Assembly: GCF_016811995.1 (NCBI RefSeq)
Contig: NZ_CP069159.1
Location: 3,596,001 to 3,660,000 of the forward strand
From: Citrobacter sp. R56
Lineage (GTDB): Bacteria > Pseudomonadota > Gammaproteobacteria > Enterobacterales > Enterobacteriaceae
Reading direction: 5' to 3'
Length of the DNA: 64,000 bases
The stretch's first letter is position 1. Every line of letters begins with the position of its first letter. The notes beneath the pieces were generated by a model. That model was not told where the DNA came from, ran no database searches, and was given only the letters and a program-made list of their open reading frames with translations. Positions 7,668-15,939 of the stretch are shown here, one piece after another. The position numbers and the translations under genes are program-made.

Positions 7668-8552
7668 TTAAGGTGTCTGTTGAGACACGTCATGCAGTTG
7701 AAATGCCAGGTGCCCATTGCGATCATAGAGTTGACCGACACCGATTGAGAAACTCCCACAGCCCAGCGTCACCCGCTCCAGCGGTGCAACGGGAAGCACT
7801 TCCCCTCGCAGAAATTGCTCCAGCTCGACCATCGTCAGTTTGGTACTGAACAAGGTCGTCTTGAGCTGGACAGGAATTTTTCGCAATGATGCTTCCAGCT
7901 GTGGCCGGGTAATGGGCGATGCCACCGGCTTCGGGTCAGTCACCTTCTCCAGCAGTTCAGAAAACGCCATGTGCCAGTAGAGGGTAAGCGGCCAGGATTG
8001 CTCCTGAAAAACCAGCCGCAACGTCAGGCATAACCCCTTTTTTTCCGGGGAGTCTGTAGGTTGCTGCTGCCAGTCCAGATCGTGCAAAGCGGGGTATTCC
8101 GTTCTGACCCCCTGGGTCAGGGCCTGTCCCATCCGATTCAGAAAACGTCGCTCAGTTTCACTTGGCGGCTGATCGCCGTTCGCCTCAATCTGCGTCCCCG
8201 GCTTGAGGCCCAGCGCCGTTTCCGTCATCGCGGTGACCGCCGCCCGATGTACGCCAAAACGAAACATTTTTCTGGCACGACCGCCGTGCGGCGCGAGTGC
8301 GGCGCACCACACCCACTGCTCTCGCTCGACGGGGGATAATTCACGAAATGTCAGTTCAAGCGGCTCAACGCGAAGACAGCCAACGGAACGCAAAAATTGC
8401 TCCAGTATCCTCGAGATCCTCTCCATTGCACCGTCCACAGAGGCGTGCAATAAGCGGAACTCCTGTACCTGCCCTAATTCTATCGTGGGGAAAAGATTGC
8501 CTTGCTCAGGTGCAATGACTTGACCTTTATTCTTTTGTGTCTTGTTAGCCAT
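7668..8552 (-). CDS. fliM: Divergent flagellar motor switch protein FliM
   Basis: 294 residues, shorter than the ~334 of the primary E. coli FliM. The C-terminus has a SpoA domain (RKIPVQLKTTLFSTKLTMVELEQFL, GCGSFSIGVGQLYDRNGHLAFQL) and the middle looks like a weak CheC-like domain. The N-terminus MANKTQKNKGQVIAPEQGN lacks the LSQxEIDALL peptide that binds phospho-CheY in canonical FliM. The identification rests on position before fliN and the SpoA domain; the call is FliM/SctQ-type. It is the first gene of the leftward operon, so the promoter should lie in 8553-9264. No strong ribosome site is visible before the ATG. Confidence 0.82.
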   Translation of the reverse strand: MANKTQKNKGQVIAPEQGNLFPTIELGQVQEFRLLHASVDGAMERISRILEQFLRSVGCLRVEPLELTFRELSPVEREQWVWCAALAPHGGRARKMFRFGVHRAAVTAMTETALGLKPGTQIEANGDQPPSETERRFLNRMGQALTQGVRTEYPALHDLDWQQQPTDSPEKKGLCLTLRLVFQEQSWPLTLYWHMAFSELLEKVTDPKPVASPITRPQLEASLRKIPVQLKTTLFSTKLTMVELEQFLRGEVLPVAPLERVTLGCGSFSIGVGQLYDRNGHLAFQLHDVSQQTP

Positions 8553-9264
8553 GAAATTTACTTATCATTAACAATGAGTATGCAATACCAATAATTCAGG
8601 AGGATAACCGGCGAGTTTTCGCTGTTTTAGAGGTGAATACACTCACTCTCTCCCATTCCTCTTTTACGTTGAGACCTCACAAACAAGCGCATCACAATGC
8701 AACCAGAGGCTCTTGAGTTCGTACGGGAACGGTTTTAAACAACCAAACTTGCCTTTTGAACCTCATTCGGCAGGGCTTTTCTATCTTTTAAGAAATGTTG
8801 TATTGCTAAAGGTCCTGTACATGAACAATGCCAGGTGATTGAACTGCGAAAAAACCACATCAAAATACATACCACCACGCAGCACGTTGGGTGCAACTTA
8901 CAATATTTAGATCGATAAATTCTGAATTACACATACCTAACAGAAGCTGTACGGAGGGTGATTTTTTTAGAAATCGCTATCGATTTAAGGGGTTGCATTG
9001 ATGCAATCCCCCTTTTATACATAATGCCCTGACGGGCGGGAGTTCGGAGGGCACGAAAAGGCCTCGCGGGGTGGCGGAAAATATGTCTGCTGTCGTGGAT
9101 CAATCCAGCCCAGAAAAGCGTTTAAAAACCCGCGTGTCTGCAATGTTTTTTCTCTTTTGTTCCTGTACTGTTTTCATCGTCAGAGTCTAGCCCGTTAATT
9201 GTCATGACATCACAATTGAATTTGATGGCAATATTTCACCAAAAAATAAAGGAAACCCATTAAA
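8553..9264. other. 712-bp intergenic region between fliM and the rhodanese gene
   Basis: No credible protein gene. It must hold the promoter of the leftward fliM operon and that of the rightward pspE-like gene. A GGGGTTGCATTGATGCAATCCCCC hairpin with a T-run (8988-9016) ends some rightward transcript although no gene lies before it. No sigma-28 or sigma-54 promoter could be assigned with confidence. Confidence 0.6.
8988..9016 (+). terminator. Orphan rho-independent terminator-like hairpin
   Basis: GGGGTTGCAT and ATGCAATCCCC form a tight stem followed by CTTTTAT. The stem plus U-run fits intrinsic termination on the plus strand, but the upstream 400 bp carries no protein gene. Confidence 0.5.
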
Positions 9265-9606
9265 ATGGTTCACCAAACCCGAATGATGAAAAAACTTCTC
9301 CTTGCCAGTAGCCTCCTGATAGCGTCTACCTCCGTGTTCGCGGCTGAGCACTGGATTGATGTTCGTGATGACAGTCAGTTTCAGGAAAACCATGTCAGTG
9401 GCGCCGTGAATATTCCCCTTTCCCAGATTGACCAACGCATCAGTGAAGTTACTCAGGATAAAAACGACACCCTGCATCTGTATTGCAATACGGGCAATAA
9501 GTCCGGTAAAGCCCTGGCCCTACTCAAAGATATGGGCTATACCAATGCCGTGAATGAAGGTGGTCTGAAGGAAGTTGAAAAAACGCAGACGATGGTCAAA
9601 AAGTAA
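9265..9606 (+). CDS. PspE-like periplasmic thiosulfate sulfurtransferase (rhodanese)
   Basis: 113 residues from the ATG at 9265, which has AAAGGA 11 nt upstream; starts at 9283/9286 (MMKK) would give a cleaner signal peptide (LLLASSLLIASTSVFA). The mature part is a single rhodanese domain: EHWIDVRDDSQFQENHVSGAVNIP, and the active-site loop LYCNTGNKSGKA with its catalytic Cys. It resembles E. coli PspE through most of its length. PspE transfers sulfur from thiosulfate to cyanide or thiols in the periplasm. It is monocistronic here, not in a psp operon, between the flagellar locus and a c-di-GMP phosphodiesterase; no functional link to either is shown. Confidence 0.85.
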   Translation: MVHQTRMMKKLLLASSLLIASTSVFAAEHWIDVRDDSQFQENHVSGAVNIPLSQIDQRISEVTQDKNDTLHLYCNTGNKSGKALALLKDMGYTNAVNEGGLKEVEKTQTMVKK

Positions 9607-9955
9607 TGCCGAAAATTGGCTGAACATTCCCTATTCTGGTGGTTTTTGAAGTTTGTCGCTTCATAATGGCCACCACTCTACTCGCCTAAAACCCCACGTT
9701 AATTTGCCCTTTTCATGCATTAAACGCCGCCTGTCCCCGGCCCCTTATCGCTGAATTTAAGCAAGAGATGACTCGTCAGGTTATTTCGTTTCTGAGCCAC
9801 GAAGCGTTTCACAGACAGTCTGTACTCGTGGCTGCGACCTTACCACTGAATAGTCACACTAATAATGTTTTTTAAACAATAACAGATTCGGTCACCCTCT
9901 TTTGATGGCAAGATGGTAAAACGATAAAGTTAACTTGCGGTACAGAGACAATGTT
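9607..9955. other. Intergenic region upstream of the EAL phosphodiesterase gene
   Basis: About 350 bp without a supported gene. It should contain the promoter of the downstream gene; no clear regulatory motif seen. Confidence 0.5.
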
Positions 9956-11488
9956 ATGCCGTTTGGTCTGCTAAAGAAGCGTCGATTCAAATACCGACTG
10001 GTTCGCGCCATTCTGGTGGGGTTATTTTGTATCCTGTTAGGGTTAGTCAGCACCTTCTGGCAGACGGCATCAAATCTCAAGCGAACCACCACCCTGCGGA
10101 TGACCCACGCCCGGCAACTGGTCGAAGGGACGCTGGACAGCGCCAAATATGCGGCTTTAGCTGTAAAAGATAATCTAGGCAAACCCTGTCTTGAGTCAGT
10201 GGAATTCCAGCTCAGGATGCAGGTGGCATACTCACAGGACGTGCGTAGCGTCAATCTGGCTCAGGGAAACAAAATTTACTGCTCATCGCTGCACGGTAAC
10301 AATTTAGAAAATATCAACGTTGATAATTATACCAACGGGATGCTCTATCTGATGAGCGACACCCGGGTTAGAAAAGGCCAGCCGCTGATTATCTATCGGA
10401 TGGTCCTCGGCAATGACAGTATTGTGGTCAGACTCTATGGCGATCACATTCTTTCCGAACTCAATGTGATGAGCATCAATTTGCCGCTGGGCCTGGCCGT
10501 CGGTCAGCAGCAGTGGCAGACATCTACGGTTCCTCAGTTCTCATCCAGCATGTCGGGATATCTGGAGCAGGCCTCGACCCGATATCCTTTCCGGATAGTG
10601 ACCGTTATTTCCCCGGCGAATTATGTCCATTACTTCTGGATCTTCTCCCGGTTCACGCTTTTCGCCTGGCTGTTACTGGCCGTTATTGTGGGTTTTGGTG
10701 TATTTCGTTGGTCAGGTCGATATATCACGCCAGAACATGAATTGCGGCAGGCACTGGAACTCCAGGAGTTTATTCCCTATTTCCAGCCGGTGGTCTCCGG
10801 AGAGCATACGCACTGGATCGGCTGCGAGATTTTAATGCGCTGGTCACATCCTACACTCGGCATTATCCCACCGGACCGTTTCATCCCGTTGGCGGAAAGC
10901 TGTAACCTCATTATGCCGATGACCCAGATGTTGATGACCCAGGTGCGTAAACAGTTTGTGCCGCTGGTACATTTGCTGCCGAAGGATTTCCATTTCGCCT
11001 TTAATATCAGCGCCAGTCAATTAAAAGACTTCAATCTGGTGGAGGACTGCCGGGCCTTCATCCAGGCATTCAGTGACAACCCTGTTAAGCTGGTTCTGGA
11101 GCTCACCGAGCGGGAATTACTGGTCACGGATAGCGCAACGGAAAGACTGGTGGCAGAGCTGCACAAACTGGGAGTACTGATCGCCATTGATGATTTCGGC
11201 ATGGGGAATTCCAGCCTGAAGTACCTGCAAAGCTTCAACGTGGATGTCCTTAAAATCGACAAAAGCTTTGTCAGCAATATTGGCATTGATTCGCACTCTG
11301 TTCATATCATCGACAATATCATCGATCTGGCCTCCCGATTACACCTGCAAACCGTGGCGGAAGGGGTAGAAAATGAAGTTCAGGCCGCTTATCTCAAAGC
11401 GCGTAACGTGACGTTTTTGCAGGGGTATTTATACGGCAAGCCCATCCCCATGGAGGATTTCGCCAGACAATTTTACGCGTCTGTTTAA
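9956..11488 (+). CDS. CSS-motif EAL cyclic-di-GMP phosphodiesterase
   Basis: 510 residues. A membrane helix (about 15-35) precedes a periplasmic CSS domain with the CSS motif (IYCSSLHG, about residue 107), a second helix (about 225-250), then a complete EAL domain. Catalytic landmarks are present: CEILMRW (the E of the EAL motif), FNISASQL, LELTERELL, IAIDDFGMGNSSLKYL (DD pair and loop 6), LKIDKSF, AEGVENEVQA and LQGYLYGKPIP. This is the architecture of E. coli PdeB/PdeC/PdeD/PdeG/PdeN, in which DsbA/DsbB redox state of the Cys pair controls activity. The start at 9956 is used because the upstream TTG is unlikely. Next to a flagellar locus it could lower c-di-GMP to favour motility; that is inference. 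Confidence 0.9.
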   Translation: MPFGLLKKRRFKYRLVRAILVGLFCILLGLVSTFWQTASNLKRTTTLRMTHARQLVEGTLDSAKYAALAVKDNLGKPCLESVEFQLRMQVAYSQDVRSVNLAQGNKIYCSSLHGNNLENINVDNYTNGMLYLMSDTRVRKGQPLIIYRMVLGNDSIVVRLYGDHILSELNVMSINLPLGLAVGQQQWQTSTVPQFSSSMSGYLEQASTRYPFRIVTVISPANYVHYFWIFSRFTLFAWLLLAVIVGFGVFRWSGRYITPEHELRQALELQEFIPYFQPVVSGEHTHWIGCEILMRWSHPTLGIIPPDRFIPLAESCNLIMPMTQMLMTQVRKQFVPLVHLLPKDFHFAFNISASQLKDFNLVEDCRAFIQAFSDNPVKLVLELTERELLVTDSATERLVAELHKLGVLIAIDDFGMGNSSLKYLQSFNVDVLKIDKSFVSNIGIDSHSVHIIDNIIDLASRLHLQTVAEGVENEVQAAYLKARNVTFLQGYLYGKPIPMEDFARQFYASV

Positions 11489-11567
11489 GGCGTTCTGGTG
11501 AACACGGGGCGCGAAAACACAGCCCAGAAACAACTGATGACTCAAGGCTCTACCGCGTTTAAAGGCC

Positions 11568-12347
11568 TCATTGAGAAAGCGCAGCGTACAGTTGGCGCGC
11601 GCTTTTCTGTAGTTGTGACACCGGGTTGCGACCAATCAGGACAAACTGATATCCCCTTCTGTTCCACCAGGCAATATTCATGCTGTGGCGCTGCTCACTG
11701 CGAATCTCCGTCGAATTTCCGCCTTCCTGTGGCGAAATGCACAGCGCCATCGGGCCGTAATCGACGTGCACCCAGGCAATCTGGGCGATAGGCATCTTGT
11801 CGTAGCGCAGCATCCGCACCATTTTCAGCTCCGCGCCATGAAGTTCGAGCTGCTGCTCACGCAGTTGTAGCCCGACATCCTGAGCGGCGCGAGCAAGCCC
11901 GCGCTGCAAAACCGGCGCTGAACTGTCCATATCCAGCAACGTCTCAACACTGTAAAGCGCCATATATTGCGCCTCGAGATCGCGGATATGTTCGTTTTCG
12001 TTTCGTGCGCTGTTCAGCGGGCGCACCAGATAGCCAACCCCCGCCCCCATTACCAGAAAACTGATCGAGGCGGCCACCAGCGTGCGTCGACGGATACCTG
12101 ACGCTGACGCAGGGATTTTATTCAGATGCCTCTCCAGGTTTTCCTGCATCCGCGCGAGCGGAGCTTCATCGAGCAAGGGGGCAAACGCGCGTTTAAAGTC
12201 CTGATTGCTTTTCATCAGTTCCGCGGTCCGTTCGGAAAGTTGCTCATCACTTCGCAACTGCGCCTCAAACGTACGCGCATCGTCCTGGCTCATCTCTCCG
12301 TCAAGCCACGCAACAATGGCATCGTCGTTATACGGAGGATATTTCAT
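11568..12347 (-). CDS. Membrane anti-sigma factor paired with the ECF sigma gene
   Basis: 259 residues. The N-terminal cytoplasmic part (NDDAIVAWLDGEMSQDDARTFEAQL) is typical of anti-sigma factors that clasp ECF sigma factors; no HxxxCxxC zinc motif is seen. One membrane helix (about 88-108) follows, then a ~150-residue periplasmic domain. The start overlaps the sigma gene stop as ATGA (12344-12347), the usual coupling of such pairs. It should hold the sigma factor inactive until a periplasmic signal triggers release. The signal is unknown. Confidence 0.82.
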   Translation of the reverse strand: MKYPPYNDDAIVAWLDGEMSQDDARTFEAQLRSDEQLSERTAELMKSNQDFKRAFAPLLDEAPLARMQENLERHLNKIPASASGIRRRTLVAASISFLVMGAGVGYLVRPLNSARNENEHIRDLEAQYMALYSVETLLDMDSSAPVLQRGLARAAQDVGLQLREQQLELHGAELKMVRMLRYDKMPIAQIAWVHVDYGPMALCISPQEGGNSTEIRSEQRHSMNIAWWNRRGYQFVLIGRNPVSQLQKSARQLYAALSQ

Positions 12348-12874
12348 GGATGTCTCTCCCTTTTTGGAGGCTGCGCATCAGCGGATTTAGCCAGCGTTGC
12401 CCGTGCCGTCGCCAGTCTGCTCATTATCGTGCCAATCGGAACCGCTAACGTCTGGGCCGCCTCCCGATAGGTAAACCCCTCAACATAAACTAAAAATACC
12501 GTATTGCGCTGCGCTTCCGGCAGTGCATTTACCCGCTGCATGATGGCCTGGTAATGCAGGCAGGCGTCATCCTGCTCACGGTAATCCGGGGCAATTAAAT
12601 CTTCGCTGGCGACAAACCCCTGCCCCATTCGCACATGCCGCGAGCGCAGCTCAGAGATCCAGATGGAATGCAGGATGGAGAACAGCCATCTGTCGATGCG
12701 CGTGCCAGACGTGTACTGCGCGCTCCTCTCGAGCGCGCGTACACAGGTGGACTGAACCAGTTCTTCAGCAAGATCCCGGTCGCGTGACAATACCAGTCCA
12801 TAACGCCAAAGACGCGTCAGATGAGCGGCAAGCTGCTGGCGAACGTCGCTGGTGGTAATGATTTTGCCCTCAAT
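12344..12874 (-). CDS. ECF-type RNA polymerase sigma factor (start uncertain)
   Basis: Region 2 (LSRDRDLAEELVQSTCVRAL, TRIDRWLFSILHSIWISELR) and region 4 (LPEAQRNTVFLVYVEGFTYREAAQTL, PIGTIMSRLATARATL) are clear, so this is a two-domain ECF sigma. The first conventional start in frame is a TTG at 12790, but that would cut off region 2.1; the frame stays coding-like upstream (TTSDVRQQLAAHLTRLWRYGLV) to the stop of the TPR gene at 12877. No ATG, GTG or TTG occurs there, only ATT at 12874 and CTG at 12880, so a rare start or a small sequence change is likely. I give the ATT start. The gene is coupled to the anti-sigma gene by ATGA. Confidence 0.75.
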   Translation of the reverse strand: MEGKIITTSDVRQQLAAHLTRLWRYGLVLSRDRDLAEELVQSTCVRALERSAQYTSGTRIDRWLFSILHSIWISELRSRHVRMGQGFVASEDLIAPDYREQDDACLHYQAIMQRVNALPEAQRNTVFLVYVEGFTYREAAQTLAVPIGTIMSRLATARATLAKSADAQPPKRERHP

Positions 12875-12876
12875 GA

Positions 12877-13425
12877 TCAGGATTCTGGATGACCGTCGAT
12901 CGCGGCCTGAAGATCGCGATATTCCTCACAACTCTGCCCGCAAATCCCGGCAATGATCTTAAGCTGCTCTTTTGCCAGGTCCGGACGCCCCTTCACCATC
13001 CAGGCCTCGCCGAGATATTCCCTCGCTTTAGCATAGTTGGGTTCAAGCGCCAGCGAGCGCTGATAATAGCCAATGCCTTCATCCGTGCGGCCAAGTTTGC
13101 GCGTGGCGTAACCGCGATAGTTCCAGGCCTCAGCCGTATTGCTATTTTTGAGCGTATCCAGCAGGTTTAACGCCGCCTGATACTCGCCTTTTTTCGCCAG
13201 GTGATAAGCATAATTCGTTTTATCCTCGTCACTCAGGCTACCGGTTTTTTCAGGCACGCACTTCTTGCTGACACTGTCATAGACCTGCCCTGACGGGCAG
13301 TCAGGCGTTTTGCTATTGCTATCATTATTCCCCATAGCCAACACCTGTGGCGTTTGCAGGCAAATGAGCAGCAGGGGAAGAACCATAAAGGGGGCTGTAC
13401 GACGAGGATAAGCGTTAGCGTTCAT
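12877..13425 (-). CDS. Secreted TPR protein of the ECF sigma operon
   Basis: 182 residues from the ATG at 13425, which has AGGAG 9 nt upstream; a reading from 13677 adds an implausible leader. A signal peptide (ends TPQVLA, about residue 31) leads into a short Cys-bounded motif CPSGQVYDSVSKKC, then tetratricopeptide-like repeats (YHLAKKGEYQAALNLLDTL; AWNYRGYATRKLGRTDEGIGYYQRSLALEP; AKAREYLGEAWMVKGRPDLAKEQL) and a C-terminal ICGQSCEEY. It likely acts in the periplasm as a protein-binding scaffold. As first gene of the operon with sigma and anti-sigma factors it may be part of signal sensing, or an effector of the response (inference). Confidence 0.82.
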   Translation of the reverse strand: MNANAYPRRTAPFMVLPLLLICLQTPQVLAMGNNDSNSKTPDCPSGQVYDSVSKKCVPEKTGSLSDEDKTNYAYHLAKKGEYQAALNLLDTLKNSNTAEAWNYRGYATRKLGRTDEGIGYYQRSLALEPNYAKAREYLGEAWMVKGRPDLAKEQLKIIAGICGQSCEEYRDLQAAIDGHPES

Positions 13426-13689
13426 TTTCGACTCCTGGATGAGTGTGGCAGGTGAACAATGAGTAAACGCCTGAGCACCGCTTTCTATTCGTGGGAATGG
13501 CTTCTTTCTTTGCGCATTACATAACGCACCTGACATTCCCGGCAGGTGCGTTGGCTTTTTAGGGACATCCCATATTGTGCAGACACTTAGTTGATACGGT
13601 TTACTGGTATATCCGACGTCAATGCCGGGCAAAATAATCCGCACTATGATTTCATATACACCCTGTAACCTAATCACTTCACTTGTTGT

Positions 13690-13965
13690 ATGTACAGTTC
13701 ACCAATGATTCCCCATGGGCTTATTAATATTTACGAAAAAGGCTATTATCTTCTCTATCGTGAAGAGCGATCAGTAACCTTAAGAGATGCGCATCGCTAT
13801 ACGACAGCAAAGCTGGGTTATAGCTGTAATCAGGCTGGATTCGTATATGGTGTAATTGATATCTCATTATCAGCATTCAGAGCGGGCAGGACCGCAATGG
13901 CCTTGGATTTGACTCGCGGAAACGTTACGTGTTGGCAGATGTATCAGATAACTAAAGGGAATTGA
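13690..13965 (+). pseudogene. C-terminal fragment of a DUF4225-like protein
   Basis: 91 codons; an in-frame TAA lies 22 bp before the first Met. The sequence HGLINIYEKGYYLLYRE, then GYSCNQAGFVYGVIDISLSAFRAGR resembles from memory the C-terminal region of DUF4225 proteins (NIYEGGYNLL ... YGVIDIALS), which are usually longer and begin with a hydrophobic region. That part is missing, so I read this as a truncated remnant. Its stop is 2 nt before the start of a small membrane-protein gene, a pairing seen for such proteins. Function of the family is unproven; toxin-like roles are speculation. Confidence 0.5.
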
Positions 13966-13967
13966 CG

Positions 13968-14291
13968 ATGTCGCAAGAAATTGAATTATCACTATATCCA
14001 CCAATTTGGCCTGCTGTTACCTATTTTATTGTTTCCATTACTGTATTCCTTCTTCTCTACCTGGGAAAACTCAAAGTAAACAAACTCCGCAGATACCCTC
14101 TTTTTATTGCCTACGCCTTGCTGGTGATAGCAATTGCAGCCGTACAGATTAACATCTTTGCTAACGGTTATGATTTTGTCAGCGTTTTTTTGCACATTGA
14201 CTTTGATCCCTATCGATATGACTCGGTGTATTGGGGAGCATTATTCTTCTCCATGTTATACTTGCTGGCTATGCCACGAAATAAATATTAG
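13968..14291 (+). CDS. Small inner-membrane protein downstream of the DUF4225-like fragment
   Basis: 107 residues with three likely membrane helices (about 12-32, 42-63 and 85-103). The start at 13968 has AAAGGGA 8 nt upstream, inside the end of the preceding gene, with which it is translationally coupled. I recognise no named family. Paired with a DUF4225-like gene, it could be its cognate partner or immunity protein; this is inference from arrangement only. Flanking sequence is AT-rich compared with the core genes, consistent with acquired DNA. Confidence 0.6.
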   Translation: MSQEIELSLYPPIWPAVTYFIVSITVFLLLYLGKLKVNKLRRYPLFIAYALLVIAIAAVQINIFANGYDFVSVFLHIDFDPYRYDSVYWGALFFSMLYLLAMPRNKY

Positions 14292-14623
14292 CCATGTTGT
14301 TGTCTACTGAAGTATAAACTCGCATAGCGATCCTACCCGCGTAATAAAGACAACACACTGTATGTATTCAACTAAAACTGGCCATCGGTTTAGCGTTTTT
14401 CCAGTATCGATTTTCCGATTCGTTTGGTGGTAATCCGCCGTTATATTCGTGTGTCCTGAACGTACTGTAATCTCTTACGATATAGTCCGTGATCGCATGC
14501 CAGCCAGGTAGGCTCACCCCATCCTGGCTGTTTTCAGAATAAAAGATGCGATTAATAGTGAACAGATTGATCTATCGGATATTGGCTACTTAATTAAACC
14601 ACTTAACCGACATTTTAGTTCCG
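14292..14623. other. Intergenic region with no supported gene
   Basis: About 330 bp of AT-rich sequence between a rightward and a leftward gene. I see no open frame with family similarity and no strong terminator. Confidence 0.5.
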
Positions 14624-15217
14624 TTACTCCTCACGCCTCTTCAGACGCATTTTTCGCGCCAGGGTGGTGAGGCGCTGGGTGCGGCAGTAGATAACAAACA
14701 GCACAAACCCCCGGCTATTGAATATTATTCGGCAACCAAGCAGAGCGAGGACGGCAATCGCCAGTGTCCACCCCCTCCCCCCTTCCGCCAGCAGGTGGTA
14801 TAGCCCCTGCAACACCGTCAGCACCAACAAGATAATGAATAGTGTTAAAAACCCTGCCAGGCCGGCGGTAAAGCCGCGAGCCAGAAGCACGCTTGCAGTA
14901 ATTAGCACGACGATCATCGCCAGCGACGGTGCAAAGAAGCTCAACGCATGTAGCGGTGGTGATAAATCTGTCAGATTGTGCAGAAAGGGCAGCAGGTTAA
15001 AGGCAAAAGCCACCAGGAACAGCGGGAACAACGTCGCTACCGGGAAGGCGTTCTGGTGGGGGAGTTCATCTGGTGAACGAGAAAAATAGCGCTCCAGTTC
15101 AGGCGTTGAATGCTTCAGCAGACTAGTGTCATGGCGCGCCACCGCACTTTCAATCTCCCGCCCATGCTGTAGGAGATCGTAAAAAATGCTGCCGGTTAAC
15201 AGAGGCAGAAACCGCAT
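14624..15217 (-). CDS. Multi-helix inner-membrane protein, unknown (possible immunity partner)
   Basis: 197 residues. A polar N-terminal third (to about residue 60) is followed by about four membrane helices (about 62-80, 90-112, 115-140 and 148-185) and a basic tail (RTQRLTTLARKMRLKRREE). No named family recognised. Its ATG overlaps the TGA of a frameshifted upstream gene (TGATG), so the two formed an operon. The layout of a broken soluble gene followed by a membrane protein suggests an effector-immunity pair whose effector has decayed; that is inference. Confidence 0.6.
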   Translation of the reverse strand: MRFLPLLTGSIFYDLLQHGREIESAVARHDTSLLKHSTPELERYFSRSPDELPHQNAFPVATLFPLFLVAFAFNLLPFLHNLTDLSPPLHALSFFAPSLAMIVVLITASVLLARGFTAGLAGFLTLFIILLVLTVLQGLYHLLAEGGRGWTLAIAVLALLGCRIIFNSRGFVLFVIYCRTQRLTTLARKMRLKRREE

Positions 15218-15433
15218 CAGAACACCGCCAGTGATTGAATAGTGCCGATAATGTATTTACCGGTGCGAGGAATGTTACCAGGAAAAGCAATAACGCCGGG
15301 GATCATCGTAATTGATGATACCTGCCTGATAAAATTCTCGATTACAGTCCATTGCAGCTCCAACCGCGTTGAAATCAAAATCAGCTGCACCATAACCTGT
15401 CATTCGTGCAAAGTCACAGCCTGGTAAGTTTTC
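15217..15433 (-). pseudogene. Frameshifted 3' remnant of an unknown gene
   Basis: On the minus strand one frame reads LPGCDFARMTGYGAADFDF, then VGAAMDCNREFYQAGIINYDD with no start codon and an upstream in-frame TGA. About 45 codons on it reaches a stop, but the sense continues in another frame as PGVIAFPGNIPRTGKYIIG to a TGA that overlaps the next gene's ATG. One indel near 15295-15305 explains both. The parent family is not recognised. Confidence 0.5.
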
Positions 15434-15654
15434 TCATGATTCATCCCTGGGAAGATCCATACAATATTCCTTATGATTGTAGGGTGGCGACGTTAACCGA
15501 GTTACCAAAGCCAAGACTAGCAGAGAACTGTGCGAACAGGTCCATTTTATGCACCAATTGGTGCTGAATATGGGGTTCTTAGCTGGAAAAATCTGGGAAT
15601 CCGGCGAAGCCCCCCTGTAACGGCAAACTGGCGATTACGGTGATTCAGAATGGC
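15434..15654. other. Degenerate sequence with a 14-bp palindrome
   Basis: No supported gene. GCACCAATTGGTGC near 15551-15564 is a perfect palindrome. The stretch separates the frameshifted remnant from the IS remnant. Confidence 0.4.
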
Positions 15655-15793
15655 AGTATGTTCATGACCATCGCATCATTGTGGAAAGGACAACATCCGT
15701 AGCACTGGCTGCTTCAGCAACAGCATCGTTTTGTTCGACAACCAATTAAGCGGATTCGCGTTTGAACTCCGGGCTGAAATTTCTTCTTTGCAT
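15655..15793 (-). mobile_element. IS3-family (IS911-like) orfA remnant with premature stop
   Basis: On the minus strand, from an ATG at 15793, the frame reads MQRRNFSPEFKRESA, a stop (TAA where family members have CAA), then LVVEQNDAVAEAASATDV and LSTMMRW. This matches the helix-turn-helix N-terminus of IS911-type OrfA (RNFSAEFKRESAQLVVDQ ... AMDVGLSTMTRW). Homology ends after about 45 codons. No orfB and no terminal repeats are visible nearby, so it is a dead fragment. Confidence 0.75.
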
Positions 15794-15939
15794 TTGAGCA
15801 GTAGCGTTGTTCAGAGGTGAGTATATCGCCTCTGTTCAGGTGACCAAGTTCAGTGTGCCACTACAAATAGTCTGGTCGGGTTAAGCGGGATACTTACAGG
15901 AAGCTATCTAAAAGGGAATGGCTCGGATTACAGGAACTC

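Noticed and set aside
1..8552. Virulence type III secretion system
   Set aside because: FlhA, FlhB and FliO features and the fliMNPQR-flhBA order point to a flagellar rather than an injectisome locus.
12595..12801. Alternative minus-strand frame overlapping the sigma factor
   Set aside because: Shadow frame; the sigma domains lie in the chosen frame.
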